A DNA stretch of 64,000 nt from Neostapfia colusana. Lineage: Eukaryota; Streptophyta; Magnoliopsida; Poales; Poaceae. Of this stretch, positions 28,960 to 41,100 are shown one piece after another (within the stretch, counting starts at the first letter, position 1; the number at the start of each line of letters is the position of its first letter). Location: the NCBI GenBank assembly GCA_030760725.1, contig JASWHV010000010.1:33175760-33239759 (forward strand). Direction: 5' to 3'. The notes below the pieces were generated by a model, which was not told the DNA's origin, made no database searches, and saw only the letters and a list, made by a program, of their open reading frames with translations. The translations under genes were made by a program, and so were the position numbers.

Positions 28960-31486
28960 ATGGCGGAGGAGGGGGTCGCCGGTGAGGTCTGGGTTGCCGG
29001 CCGTTTAGGGCCCAACAGAGCTCATGCCGAGTTTCCCGAGGTTTCCCTGAGTGTGGCGACGCGATTAGCGCACGAAGAAGCTGGTCAGAAGGGCGGGAAC
29101 ACGTTGCCGAGGTAGCACAGAAGCATAGGGCTCGTCGCCGGCAAGCTATGGCGGTTAGCCGGCGGCGACATGGTGTCCAGCGGGTTCAGCACCCGAGATT
29201 ACGTGGGGGCGTCGAGTCTCGTTGGCTCCGGTGAGCTAGATCGCCGGGAACGCTGACCTCGCCGGAGCTCCGGCGGCTCGGGGCGGCGACGTCGGGAGGT
29301 AGACGAAGGGCGCGGCCCCACCTGTCAGCCCCTGTGTTAATCGCGCGCGAGAGCGCGGTTAGTTCAATTTAAACGGGCGGGCCCCGCTGTCAGCCTCTGG
29401 TTTAGCGCGGGAGGGGATTTTCTGTAGGAAAATAATTCAGGGATTAGCTCAAACTTTAGAAATCCATAACCTTGGCTAGGAAGCTCCAAATTTAGTGATT
29501 CAAATTGGGTTGGATTCATCTTGCCTAGCTCTGTACAGATATAAAATCTAATTTGTATGAAACCCATTAATTAATTCTGGAAAATTCTTTAAAGCTTTTC
29601 AGCAAAAGAATTTTAGAGGGAGTTTGGTTTATCCAAAAATCCCCAAATTTTACCAGAATGTTCTTTAGGACATTAGTAAACCCCTGTAAAAGTTTCATAC
29701 AATTTGGAGTTGATTCGGTCAGAGGAATTCAAATTGGAAAGTGCTGTGTTCATTTGAATGCAGAAACAGTTTCAGAGAATTTCCAAAAACTTGGAAATTC
29801 AATTCTGGGCAAACCTTAACTCCGAAAAATGCTAGGAAAATTCATGCAAACTCTAGGAGCTATAATTGAAATTGTAGTTCACTAAGTTGGGTATGAACAG
29901 GGGTCTGACCTCAGAATTAAGTCCTACTTGCTTATTTGCTAAGAAAATTATTCTGAGCAAACCACTCCATGAAAAGTGCTAAGGTTTGGTCCAGAGGGTT
30001 TTCTTGTGACAAGGAACTCACACGAAAATTCTCAGCTCCATTGGAGCTCTAGATCACCCCTGTCCTGTTTAACCACTTAAGGGATTAAGATGGAAAAGGG
30101 GGAAAACCACTTAGCATTTAACCATGTGACTAAGTCCAAGCCAAACCACCAACACCAGTTCATCTTTAAATTCTTAAACAAAGTTTCAGGTGTTAGAGGC
30201 TGGTTATTAGAACTAATAGTAGAAGTCTTACTCTAAGACTCACATTTGCATCTAAATTAACATGTAGTATTTCATTAACATGTAGCCGTTGAAGAAGAGA
30301 CTCCGGAAGTGCTGGACTTCCTTCTTCCGGACGAGGAACTAACTACTGACCAGCAGCAACAAGGCAAGCCCCGGTTTGCATTAACCTTTTTATAAGTCTT
30401 ACTTTGTTTACATGTGTCATATGAAGTATGTATGTGCATTAGGTATATGATGAATGAAACCCCACTTGCATAACCAAAGGTTCCTAAAAGAGTGAGGGTA
30501 GTGTCAAGGACCTCGAGTAGACAGGCTACGCTTAATGATTCATAGGACTTCGGTACAAGTCGAGTAGATGGAATCTACTCGCGAGATAGGCATTGGGACA
30601 CACGGGTTCGGTTGAGTGATGTGAGATCACTTTAGTAATAAAAATTAGACTAGGCAGGGGCTAGGGCGCAGCAAGAGTGAGTCTTGTGTGCGCAGCCCTG
30701 CCCGTGTCGATTGAGGACCGATCCGTGTGCGGCCCTGCTGAACAAGTATTGAACGTACCGAAGGCATATCGGATATATGGGCCCCGATAAACCGATGTAG
30801 CCTAAACCTCCGGGCGTCGAGGCATAGCACACCGATTTATAGGTGTAGGTTGAGGGCAGCAAGATGGAAATCTGCCAACGGGCATAGAGAGATGCTCCGT
30901 GTGGGGAACCTCCTGCTCGTTTCGGTGCGACCGGTTCGACGTTTTGGCTGTTGGGTGAAAGGTTGTCCCATACGACATCAAGTGAGCGTGCTGTGCAGCT
31001 CCACGGGTGGGCGTACGTGACGTGCTCTTTGGGTTTCCCTGCAGGTGTATATCGAGTCGATTCGCCGTCCCTCGCGGTGACGAGTACCGCTTGTTCACTG
31101 CGTCGTAACGTAGAATAATGCATGAAATGTTATGATTCAATATTGCTGGTATGATATAAGTGTGTTGCTACATGTGTGCCACCAAATATTGCTTACTAAA
31201 TTTCAGCTTCATGAACTGTTAACCTGTTGCTAAAAGATGAACTAAGGATGAACTTGTAGGCGTGTCCATTTGCTGCAACATTGCTATCCTATGTCATGGT
31301 ACCCCTCATGTAGAGTTGCATGCTTAGGTGAGTCGGTTAAGCCTTGCTGAGCCTTCGTGCTCACGGTTGCTGCTTAAGTGTTTTTCAGGTGAGGAGCCAC
31401 CCACGGACTCGGAGTACGAGTCCACCGTCGAGGGTTACCCTCCGTCGGGGACCACTGCTGAGTGGGAGCCGTACACGCCGCGCTGA
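28960..31486 (+). CDS. Putative three-exon mini-gene inside the LTR (about 65 aa)
   Basis: Gene model: exon 1 28960-28981 (ATGGCGGAGG, seven codons plus one base, donor GTGAGG), exon 2 30286-30363 (acceptor TGTAG, 25 codons, GC donor GCAAGC), exon 3 31389-31486 (acceptor TTTTTCAG, stop TGA). All phases agree. The product is acidic: EEETPEVLDFLLPDEEL in the middle and AEWEPYTPR at the end. The D-family LTR has the same three exons with the same core (EEEPEVLDF, EWE..TP and stop), and most differences in the conserved codons of exon 2 are synonymous. A TATA box lies 380 bases upstream and AATAAA about 100 bases downstream. I recognise no known domain. It may be a real LTR-encoded peptide, leader exons for gag, or a relic of a captured gene. 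Confidence 0.45.
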
Positions 31487-31586
31487 GCTGAGACGTGCAG
31501 CTAGTGTGGGTTGCCCTAGGGCTGGGAAACCGACTTTTGGTAGATAGGCGGGCGTGAGTTGTATAAAAGAAACTTCCGCTGTGTAA

Positions 31587-31592
31587 TAAAAG
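31587..31592 (+). terminator. Polyadenylation signal of the C LTR
   Basis: AATAAA about 100 bases behind the mini-gene stop, followed by TGTA-type elements (TTTGTAACTG, TTTTGTACATTC) within 70 bases. It fits both the mini-gene and the 3' end of the genomic RNA when read in the 3' LTR (about 41957). Confidence 0.55.
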
Positions 31593-31748
31593 ACCCTAGT
31601 TTGTAACTGAGAAGTGTACTATTTTGTACATTCAGTTTGTTTTTCCCATGTAATATAATGTGTTCTTATGACATGTGCTGTCGGGTGTCGCATCGCACGG
31701 CACCACCCTCTGCGATCCTGGATGAGCGGATTCCGGTCCGCCACAGCC

Positions 31749-31760
31749 TGGTATCAGAGC
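31749..31760 (+). other. Primer-binding site of element C (initiator Met tRNA)
   Basis: TGGTATCAGAGC, complementary to the 3' end of plant initiator methionine tRNA, three bases after the LTR end. This is the standard primer of chromoviruses and many other plant LTR retrotransposons. Confidence 0.92.
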
Positions 31761-33588
31761 TGCAGTGGGGATAGCACAGTACTTAAGGACTGCATTAGGG
31801 GAAAAACTTAGGTATACGGTGAGGATCGGTAGTTGCCCAAGTAAGGACTATATTAGCATAGTTACTTAAAGTGGCAAAGACTAACTTATGTGTTATAATT
31901 CTGAATTTCAATTATGTAACGACGCGCCTACGCTCTGGTAAGTATGGTAAGGAACGCCACCGAAAGCGGTTCAATTTCGGTTAGCTCCCCCTGACGAGGA
32001 ACGTGGTTCAGGGATTTGTCTCACAGCTTGGTGTGAGACGTTAATATGAACCTCTTGAACTCTTCATGTTCCTGAGTTCATATGAAACGCTGATCCCTAG
32101 CATGCATTAGGCAAGTAAGTGGAGACCCCATCGCGTGGTCAGTAACGCGAGAGTGTGTTCGTCTGGAAATGGCCCAGGAGGACATACGCAGCGCTTGCCA
32201 TCGGCGTGCCCTACAGGGCAGTAGGTGGTATCTGTTGGGTTGATAACATTCCCAACCGTGACGACCCGTTCATGACATACTCGGGTTCCCCGTCGTGTGG
32301 TGTTGAAACACGATCACGTGCCTTGAGACGTGACTTAGCTCAAGGACGGCCTTATGACAATGATACGGGCGTTTGTATTTACTTTTAAATATGGAACTGC
32401 CTGAAATGAACAACCTTTGAGTGCACAATCATTGTGTAGTCTTCTGCAGGTACTAACCACGTATGTATCCGTGTAGAAAACGTGTGCGAGAGACCGTTTA
32501 GTGCCACACTCGAGACGTATATGCCGGTATGATCCGGTTAGGATTTTCTTCTGTGAGGAATGTAGTACCGAGATATTGTAGGCATATGCATGAGTATAAT
32601 GATAACAATGAATTAAAATCTATAGGTTCAACATTTAGGACCCTGGTTGGGTATAAGAATGGGATAGTGATGATTGTAGTTCCAAAAAGACTGAAAAACA
32701 GAATGCTCTGTTTTGGGCAGCATGTTTGCTGATCTTCAACAGGGCGTAACTCACCGGTCTTTTAGCCCAGAGGGGGTGCTACATAGCTTTGGAAAGGTAT
32801 TCAAGTACTCTACAACTTTGTTGTAGACTTCCAGAGCTGAAACTCACCTTAAGAGGGCTTAAAGCCCAGAGAAATGTAAACTGTCCAGAACCAGGGCAGA
32901 GTAAAACATCCTCTGAACTGATCTGTTTTTCGAATATAACTCCCAGTAGAAAAATCAAAAATTGTCATATAATACATCCTTAGGAATAGTAGAAGATGTG
33001 TGACATCTTTGCAATTCAATGTTTCTGAAGTTTCAGCACAGAATTTAGTGGAAATCAGGGTTGAAAACAGCCACTTCCAAGGGAGGTGCTGTTAAAATTC
33101 TTCCAGAAATTCTGCTAACTTTGAATTAGCATAACTTTTTAATCAAAGCTGATCTGGGGGCAAATGAGTACTCGTTGGAAAGATACTAAAGTTAACTTTA
33201 ACTTTGGTATTCAACTTGAGTCATGAAAATGCCCATAACCGGATCAAAACTTGGAATAGGTAGAAACTGGTCATTCTGACGGAAGAATGACAGTTGAACT
33301 CATTGGAGAGGGTGTTGTACCCTAAGGGTGGTATATGTGATGACAACGCGATAATAATGTCTCGTAGAGACCAAACCCAGTTATGGTGAGCTTCCAAAGA
33401 AGGGGTTCATCAAGTTGGATTAAACTAACTTGTGTTTGGTCTGGTAATGGTGTAGCTTGTGCAAAGTTATTACATTATCTGCTTACGAGATATATCGCAT
33501 GTTTTTGTTGTCATAATATTTTTACGCCCATTGTAATGGAACTGCATGCAAGTGTTGCAGGACTGATGTTATTGTCGTATGGTTGCAG
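31761..33588 (+). other. Leader of element C, no gene seen
   Basis: 1.8 kb between primer site and gag. I find no credible ORF and no counterpart of the orf0 found in element D. Parts resemble the D leader (for example AAATTCTGCTAACTTTG near 33110 against AAATTCTGTTAACTTTG near 57620). The gag start codon at 33589 is preceded directly by GGTTGCAG, a good 3' splice site, so the leader may be removed as an intron. Confidence 0.6.
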
Positions 33589-36500
33589 ATGGTTCGCACT
33601 AGGACCACGCACGAGGTAGGTGGCTCTAGCCAAGGGGGAGGCGATGACTCCCAGCCACCGGCCTACGACAGCACCCCGCAGCAGCAGCCACCACCGCCGC
33701 CTCCGCTTACTCTAGCGGATGTGATAGCGGCATTGGTGGGGGTCGTGAGGAGCAGACTGACCTGCTCCGCACGATCGTGCAGAATACGTCCCAGGCGGGA
33801 GGACGTCAAGAGCGAGGGCCTCGTGAGCCCCGCGAAGTGTCGTACTCGGATTTCATGAGTACGCACCCTCCAGTGTTCACCGAAGCTGAAGAACCACTGG
33901 AGGCGGACAACTGGCTGTGGACTATCGAGTCCAAGTTCGGGCTGCTCCAGTGTACGGAGCGGCAGAAGACACTGTTCGCAGCACAGCAGTTCCACGGTGC
34001 CACTGGTGCGTGGTGGGCGAATTATGTCGCCTCACGTCTGGCTGGCCATGCCGTGGAATGGCAAGAGTTCCGGGAGGCGTTCCGCGCCTATCACATCCCT
34101 CCCGGAATAATGAAGAGGAAGTTCCAAGAATTTTTGGAACTGAGCAGGGCGGGAGGAGTGCCCATGACTACTCCCGTGCCTTCAACCATCTGGCGCAGTA
34201 TGCGTCAGACTACATCTCCACGTAGGAGAAGAAGAGGGAGCACTTCTATCGGGGGTTACACCCCGAAATGAAGACCCACCTCGTACAGTGGAACCGCGGC
34301 ACATTTCACGACTTAGTCAATGCCGCGATCATGCAAGAGGATGCTCAGCGGGAGTTGGCAGCTGAGCAGCAGAAGCGCAGCGCTCCTCCCAGCAGTGGGA
34401 GTGGCGCTCTCCAGAAGTACCGTATGGTGTATCGGACACCATCCGGGCAGCAGTGGCGTCCACCGGCGCGACCTCAACAGTTCGGGGGACGTTCGTTCCA
34501 AGCACCCCCGCTCCGTCCGCCGATGCCACCACCGAGACAGCAACAGCAGCAGACGGTACCCCGGGCGTTTCCACCGCCACAACGCGCCCCGGGATTCCGT
34601 CCACCGATCAGCGGGGGACCGCCCCGTTTCACCTGCTTCACGTGTGGCCAGGCGGGCCACTTTGCGAAGGACTGTCCCCAGGGGCAGCAGAGCAGCGGGC
34701 AAGCCCAGCTCCAGGGCGGTGCTCGAGGCCGACCTCCGGTGAAGAAGGTTGGTCAGCGGACTGGAGGCTTCCGCAACCTCGACAATGAGGATGCCCCAGA
34801 GGGAGACAACGTGCTGGCTGGTACGTTTACTCTAAACAATCAAGCCATCGTCATATTATTTGATTCTGGTGCAACCCACAGCTTTATAAGTGCATCCTAT
34901 GTGGCTAAACATCAATTGCAAGTCTTCCCAACCGACTGCACTTATATGATCTGCTCACCGGGAGGGAAGATTTCAGCTAATATGATGATTCCAAAGGCAC
35001 CTCTGTGATTAGGTGGGAAACTATATCCCACCACCTTGATAATCCTTATGGGACAAAAGATTGATGCAATCTTAGGGATGTCATGGCTACAATACCATGG
35101 CGCTGTCCTAGAGACTCGGACACGGACGGTTCACATAAATTCTCCATTCCACCGTCCGCATTCCATGGTGTTAGACACGCCAGTCCGGGAAGTTTAGCAA
35201 CTAATAATGCTGAAGTTCTCAAGTTAGAAGACATCCCCGTAGTCCGGGAGTATCCCGACGTGTTCCCGGACGATCTTCCGGGCATGCCACCTGAGCGGGA
35301 TGTCGAGTTCAAGATCGAGCTCGCACCCGGGACTACGCCCATATCACGGACACCATACAAGATGGCTCCAAATGAGCTGGCGGAACTGAAAGAACAGCTC
35401 AATGATCTGTTGAGCAAGGGTTTCATTAGGCCGAGTTCCTCGCCTTGGGGATGCTCGGCGCTATTTGTAATGAAGAAGGATGAAACCCTGAGGCTGTGTG
35501 TGGATTACCGGCCGCTCAACGCCGTCACCATCAAAAATAAGTACCCACTGCCCCGTATTGACATCTTGTTTGACCAACTTGTGGGGGCAAGTGTATTCTC
35601 AAAGATGGACCTTCGCTCTGGATATCACCAGATCAAGATCCGGGCGGAGGATATCCCGAAGACGGCGTTCTCGACGAGATACGGCTTATACGAATATCTC
35701 GTCATGTCCTTTGGTCTCACAAATGCTCCAGCCCATTTCATGTATCTCATGAACTCGGTGTTCATGCTGGAGCTGGACAAGTTCGTGGTAGTGTTCATTG
35801 ACGATATCTTGGTTTACTCCAAGACAGAAGCCGAGCATGCCGAACACTTACGGATCGTTCTTCAATGATTGCGAGACCACAAGCTCTACGCCAAGTTCAG
35901 CAAATGCGAATTTTGGATCAGCCAAGTGCCATTCTTGGGACATATCATCTCAGCTGAAGGTATTGCGGTTGACCCAAGTAAAATAGAGCAAGTGTTGAAA
36001 TGGAAAGCTCCCACTTCAGTTCATGAAGTCAGAAGCTTCCTCGGGTTAGCGGGATACTACCAGAGATTCATTCCAAGCTTCTCCAAGCTCGCTAAGCCGA
36101 TGACAGAGTTGCTGAAGAAAGGGACAAAATATGTTTGGAACACGGCATGTGAAGGAGCGTTCCGAACACTGGTGAAGCATCTCACAACAGCCCCGGTGTT
36201 AGCTCAGCCGGATACAACAAAGCCCTTCGATGTGTATTGTGACGCGTCCGGTATTGGGCTCGGCTGCGTGTTGATGCAGGAAGGACGTGTGGTCGCTTAT
36301 GGCTCACGCCAACTTCGGAACCATGAGCAGCACTACCCGACTCACGATCTTGAACTTGCTGCCGTGGTGTTGGCGCTAAAAATGTGGAGGCACTATCTCC
36401 TGGGGAACTTGGTGCATCTCTACACCGACCACAAGAGCTTGAAATACATTTTCACCCAGAAGGAGCTGAACATGAGGCAGAGGAGGTGGCTAGAACTGAT

Positions 36501-38092
36501 CAAAGATTATGAGGTTGAGATCCATTACAACCCCGGCAAGGCGAATGTGGTTGCCGACGCGCTGAGTCGGAAATCATATGTCCATCACCTCACCATTACA
36601 CCGGTGGAGGAGGAAGAGCCAAGTTTATACTTGGTTCCTTATGGATCGCTGTACAACCTTGCCCTCATCCCTACTATTAGGGAGGACATCATTGCAGCTC
36701 AGAAAACAGATAAAGGCATGGCACATCTCCGGAGACAGATAGACAATGGAGAAATTAAATGTTTCCGAAAAGATGGTGAGGGGACGCTGTGGTTCAATGA
36801 CCGCATAGTCGTACCCCGAGATATGGAGTTGAGGAAAAAGATCCTCGATGAAGCTCACTTGTCCAAATACTCCATTCATCCGGGCAGCAACAAAATGTAC
36901 CAAGATTTGAAAAAGAAATTTTGGTGGACACGGATGAAGCGGGAGGTAGTTAAGTACGTATCCGAGTGCGATACGTGTAGACGAGTGAAAGCTGATCATA
37001 TGAAGAAATCAGGGCTGTTGCAACCCCTGAAGATTCCGGCATGGAAATGGGAAGATGTGAGCATGGATTTCATTGTGGGATTACCCCTAACAGCCAACAA
37101 GCATGATTCCATATGGGTAATCGTTGATCGGTTAACCAAGACGGCTCACTTCATTCCGGTGAATACACGTTACAATGGCGGCAAATATGCGGAGCTATAC
37201 TTAGCGAAGATTCTATGCCTATACGGGGTACCCAAGACCATTGTCTCAGATCGAGGTGCATTATTTGTATCTCGCTTTTGGGAGCAGCTACACGCTGCAT
37301 TGGGTACTAAGTTGATCAGGAGCTCCGCTTATCACCCTCAAACAGATGGCCAGACGGAGAGGGTGAATCAAGTTCTGGAAGACATGTTGAGAGCATGTGC
37401 CATCCACCATGGTAGGAACTGGGATGATCACCTACCATTGGCGGAATTCTCGTACAACAACGGTTATCAGGCGAGTATCCAGATGGCACCCTACGAAGCT
37501 CTCTACGGTCGTAAATGCCGCACCCCATTAAATTGGTGCGAGTCCGGTGAAAGGGTCACATTCGGAGTTGATGTGGTGAACGACGCCGAAGAGCGTGTTC
37601 GGACAATTCAAGCCAATTTGAAGGCCGCTCAATCCCGACAAAAGAACTACGCTGATAAGAGGCGTAGACCGTTGCACTTTGACGTTGGGGAACACGTGTA
37701 CCTCCGCGTGTCTCCAATGAAGGGTGTGCACCGGTTCGGTGTGAAGGGGAAGCTCGCTCCCCGTTTTATTGGACCCTACGATATCACCGAGAAGTGTGGA
37801 TCAGCGGCGTATCGATTGGAACTACCGGCATCTCTGGCTGGTGTCCACGATGTTTTCCATGTTTCGCAACTGCGAAAATGCTTGAAGCATACAGCTGCTG
37901 TTCCTATCGAAGACATTGGCGAGTTGAAACCGGATTTAACATATGATGAGTATCCGGTGGCCATTCTTGAGCAGAACGTTGTGGTTCTCCAAAATACTCT
38001 GGAGTAACCACACCGCCGAAGAAGCGACGTGGGAGAGTGAGGAGTTCCTTCGCTCAAATTACCCGGAGTTCATGGCTTCTCAACACGGGTAA
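33589..38092 (+). pseudogene. gag-pol: gag-pol of element C (several lesions)
   Basis: Counterpart of the intact D polyprotein, in the same order: Gag (start MVRTRTTHEVGGSSQGG, CCHC knuckle CFTCGQAGHFAKDC near 34633), protease (DSGATHSFIS near 34862), reverse transcriptase (FIDDILVYS near 35797), RNase H ([11 protein letters not shown]), integrase ([15 protein letters not shown] residues, [10 protein letters not shown]) and a chromodomain remnant in another frame ([20 protein letters not shown] to the stop at 38092). Frameshifts lie near 33740, 34145, 35190 and 37975; in-frame stops are TAG at 34223, TGA at 35006 (cysteine in D) and TGA at 35866 (arginine in D). It cannot be translated as a polyprotein. 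Confidence 0.92.
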
Positions 38093-38145
38093 GTCCCTAT
38101 TACATCGCTATCTCTTCTTTTATAATCTCGGGACGAGATTCTTTT

Positions 38146-38158
38146 AAGGGGGGAGGGA
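38146..38158 (+). other. Polypurine tract of element C
   Basis: AAGGGGGGAGGGA immediately before the 3' LTR, the plus-strand primer. The preceding ATAATCTCGGGACGAGATTC (two short inverted arms) is also conserved in D at 63750. Confidence 0.9.
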
Positions 38159-41100
38159 TGTAAAAGCCCATGAAAAGGGACTTGCAAAAACTCTTCTTCA
38201 CCTCACAACACCACAGTTTTTATTGTGGAAATCTTAGGAAATATTGTGAAGAGCATGTAACCTCCATCAAAAGAATGATTAGAGGGGAAAGCCTTCACTT
38301 TCACAAAGTAGGGTTTCTACACATGAACATGAGAGGTTGAGCTCACCCCTAGAATTTAAAAAGTCTTGGGAAGGTTCAGTCCAAAGCTCATGCAAATTCA
38401 ACACTTTTTGAGGCACTTTTGGGTTATTTCAAAAAGAGGCCAATTTGAGTGTAAATTCAAATTGCAGCAACTTTCATCACCCAAATTCAAAAGTTAGCTC
38501 CATATCTATACTCAGCACATTTTTATGAGTAAACCCACCAATTTTCATCTCCATTGGAGCTCATCTTGTCAAGAGCTAAATTTGCAAGAATTCAAAACTG
38601 AATTTGAATTTCAGTTTAAATATGAAGCAAATTTAACCAAACAAAGTTTGAATTTGAGAATTCAAATTCAAACAAAGACTTGGTGACTAAGTCTCACATT
38701 AAATTGTGAGTAGCTGAGGATATTTTGGCACAACATAATTGAGAAAATTGGAAAAACAAAAGAGTTAGAGGGGAGGCCCACTGGTCAGTAGACTTAGCAC
38801 AGAAGTCTCCTCAGCCGACTTCCTCGACCGAGCGCGCTCGCCAGCTGCAGACAGCGTCGGCGCCCGACCACCTCGGCCGGCCAGCTCCTGCTTCGGCAGA
38901 GGAGGTGGCACAGCAGGTGTCGCGCTCTCCACTGGCCTCAGGGGCCTATAAAAGGCCCGAGACCGCAGGCGAGTTACTGATTTTCGCGAGTTCCGTAACC
39001 AACAGCCTAGTCGCCCGAGCTCCGATCGTATGCCACCCCAGCTGTGATCATCTTCCGGCTTTGACCTCCATAGGAAAGCGAAGCGCTAGCTCGTCCTCAA
39101 GACCACCGCGCAAACCGTTCCAAGGTTCGACCTTTGTGCGCGGAGAATTTTCCAGTTTAGGACGAGTAGCTCCTTTCGGGACCCGATTAGGTTTAGCAGA
39201 AATTCGGGAAGCTTAGTGGGTGGGAGGTCGAACGGAGCTGTGAGAGAGCATCTAGAGGTTCTGGCGACCCTTCTCGATCGAAAACCGGGAGGAAATCAAC
39301 GCCGGAACCCTAAGTTCACCCTAGGACAGTATGGCGGAGGAGGGGGTCGCCGGTGAGGTCTGGGTTTCCGGCCGTTTAGGGCCCAACAGAGCTCATGCCG
39401 AGTTTCCCGAGGTTTCCCTGAGTGTGGCGACGCGATTAGCGCACGAAGAAGCTGGTCAGAAGGGCGGGAACACGTTGCCGAGGTAGCACAGAAGCATAGG
39501 GCTCGTCGCTGGCGAGCTATGGCGGTTAGCCGGCGGCGACATGGTGTCCAGCGGGTTCAGCACCCGAGATTACGTGGGGGCGGCGAGTCTCGTCGGCTCC
39601 GGTGAGCTAGATCACCGGGAACGCTGACCTCGCCGGAGCTCCGGCGGCTCGGGGCGGCGACGTCTGGAGGTAGACGAAGGGTGCGGCCCCACTGTCAGCC
39701 CCTGTGTTAATCGCGCGCGAGAGCGCAGTTAGTTCAATTTAAACGGGCGGGCCCCGCTGTCAGCCTCTGGTTTAGCGCGGGAGGGGATTTTCTGTAGGAA
39801 AATAATTCAGGGATTAGCTCAAACTTTAGAAATCCATAACCTTGGCTAGGAAGCTCCAAATTTAGTGATTCAAATTGGGTTGGATTCATCTTGCCTAGCT
39901 CTTTCCAGATATACAACCCAATTTGTATGAAACCCATTAATTAATTCTGGAAAATTCTTTAAAGCTTTTCAGCAAAAGAATTTTAGAGGGAGTTTGGTTC
40001 AACCAAAAATCCACAAATTTTTACCAGAATGTTCTTTAGGACATTAGTAAACCCCTGTAAAGGTTTCATACCATTTGGAGTTGATTTCGTCAGAGGAATT
40101 CAAACTGGAAAGTGCTGTGTTCATTTGAATGCAGAAACAGTTTCAGAGAATTTCCAAAAACTTGGAAATTCAATTCTGGGCAAACCTTAACTCCAAAAAT
40201 GCTAGGAAAATTCATGCAAACTCTAGGAGCTATAATTGAAATTGTAGTTCACGAAGTTGGGTATGAACAGGGGTCTGACCTCAGAATTAAGTCCTACTTG
40301 CTTATTTGCTAAGAAAATTATTCTGAGCAAACCACTCCATGAAAAGTGCTAAGGTTTGGTCCAGAGGGTTTTCTTGTGACAAGGAACTCACACGAAAATT
40401 CTCAGCTCCATTGGAGCTCTAGATCACCCCTGTCCTGTTTAACCACTTAAGGGATTAAGATGGAAAAGGGTGAAAACCACTTAGCATTTAACCATGTGAC
40501 TAAGTCCAAGCCAAACCACCAACACCCGTTCATCTTTAAATTCTTAAACAAAGTTCCAGGTGTTAGAGGCTGGTTATTAGAACTAATAGTAGAAGTCTTA
40601 CTCTAAGACTCACATTTGCATCTAAATTAACATGTACTATTTCATTAACGTGTAGCCGTTGAAGAAGAGACTCCGGAAGTGCTGGACTTCCTTCTTCCGG
40701 ACGAGGAACTAACTACTGACCAGCAGCAACAAGGCAAGCCCCGGTTTGCATTAACCTTTTTATAAGTCTTACTTTGTTTACATGTGTCATATGAAGTATG
40801 TATGTGCATTAGGTATATGATGAATGAAACCCCACTTGCATAACCAAAGGTTCCTAAAAGAGTGAGGGTAGTGTCAAGGACCTCGAGTAGACAGGCTACG
40901 CTTAATGATTCATAGGACTTCGGTACAAGTCGAGTAGATGGAATCTACTCGCGAGATAGGCATCGGGACACACGGGTTCGGTTGAGTGATGTGAGATAAC
41001 TTTAGTAATAAAAATGAGACTAGGCAGGGGCTAGGGCGCAGCAAGAGTGAGTCTTGTGTGCGCAGACCTGCCCGTGTCGATTGAGGACCGATCCGTGTGC

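Larger units (their letters stand above)
27788..31745 (+). repeat. 5' LTR of element C
   Basis: 3958 bp, starting TGTAAAAGCCC and ending TCCGCCACA. The first 650 bases are AT-rich with many TTTGAAT motifs and one inverted repeat (two 12-base arms around GAAT, about 28275-28302). A clear TATA box (TATAAAA, 28576-28582) lies at about one fifth of the length. AATAAA signals lie near 31587, only about 150 bases from the end. If both are used, the repeated R region is about 3 kb and U5 about 0.1 kb, an unusual proportion. Confidence 0.93.

Noticed and set aside
30650..31140. 157-aa and 112-aa minus-strand ORFs in the C LTR, repeated at 41020-41510
   Set aside because: Present twice only because both LTRs descend from one sequence. 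The D LTR has no matching frame, so there is no sign of coding conservation, unlike the plus-strand exon blocks.
31749..31760. Possible tRNA gene remnants at the two Met sites and the TGGCGCGCCA sites
   Set aside because: Only the 12-18 bases complementary to a tRNA 3' end are present, directly behind LTRs; there is no cloverleaf.
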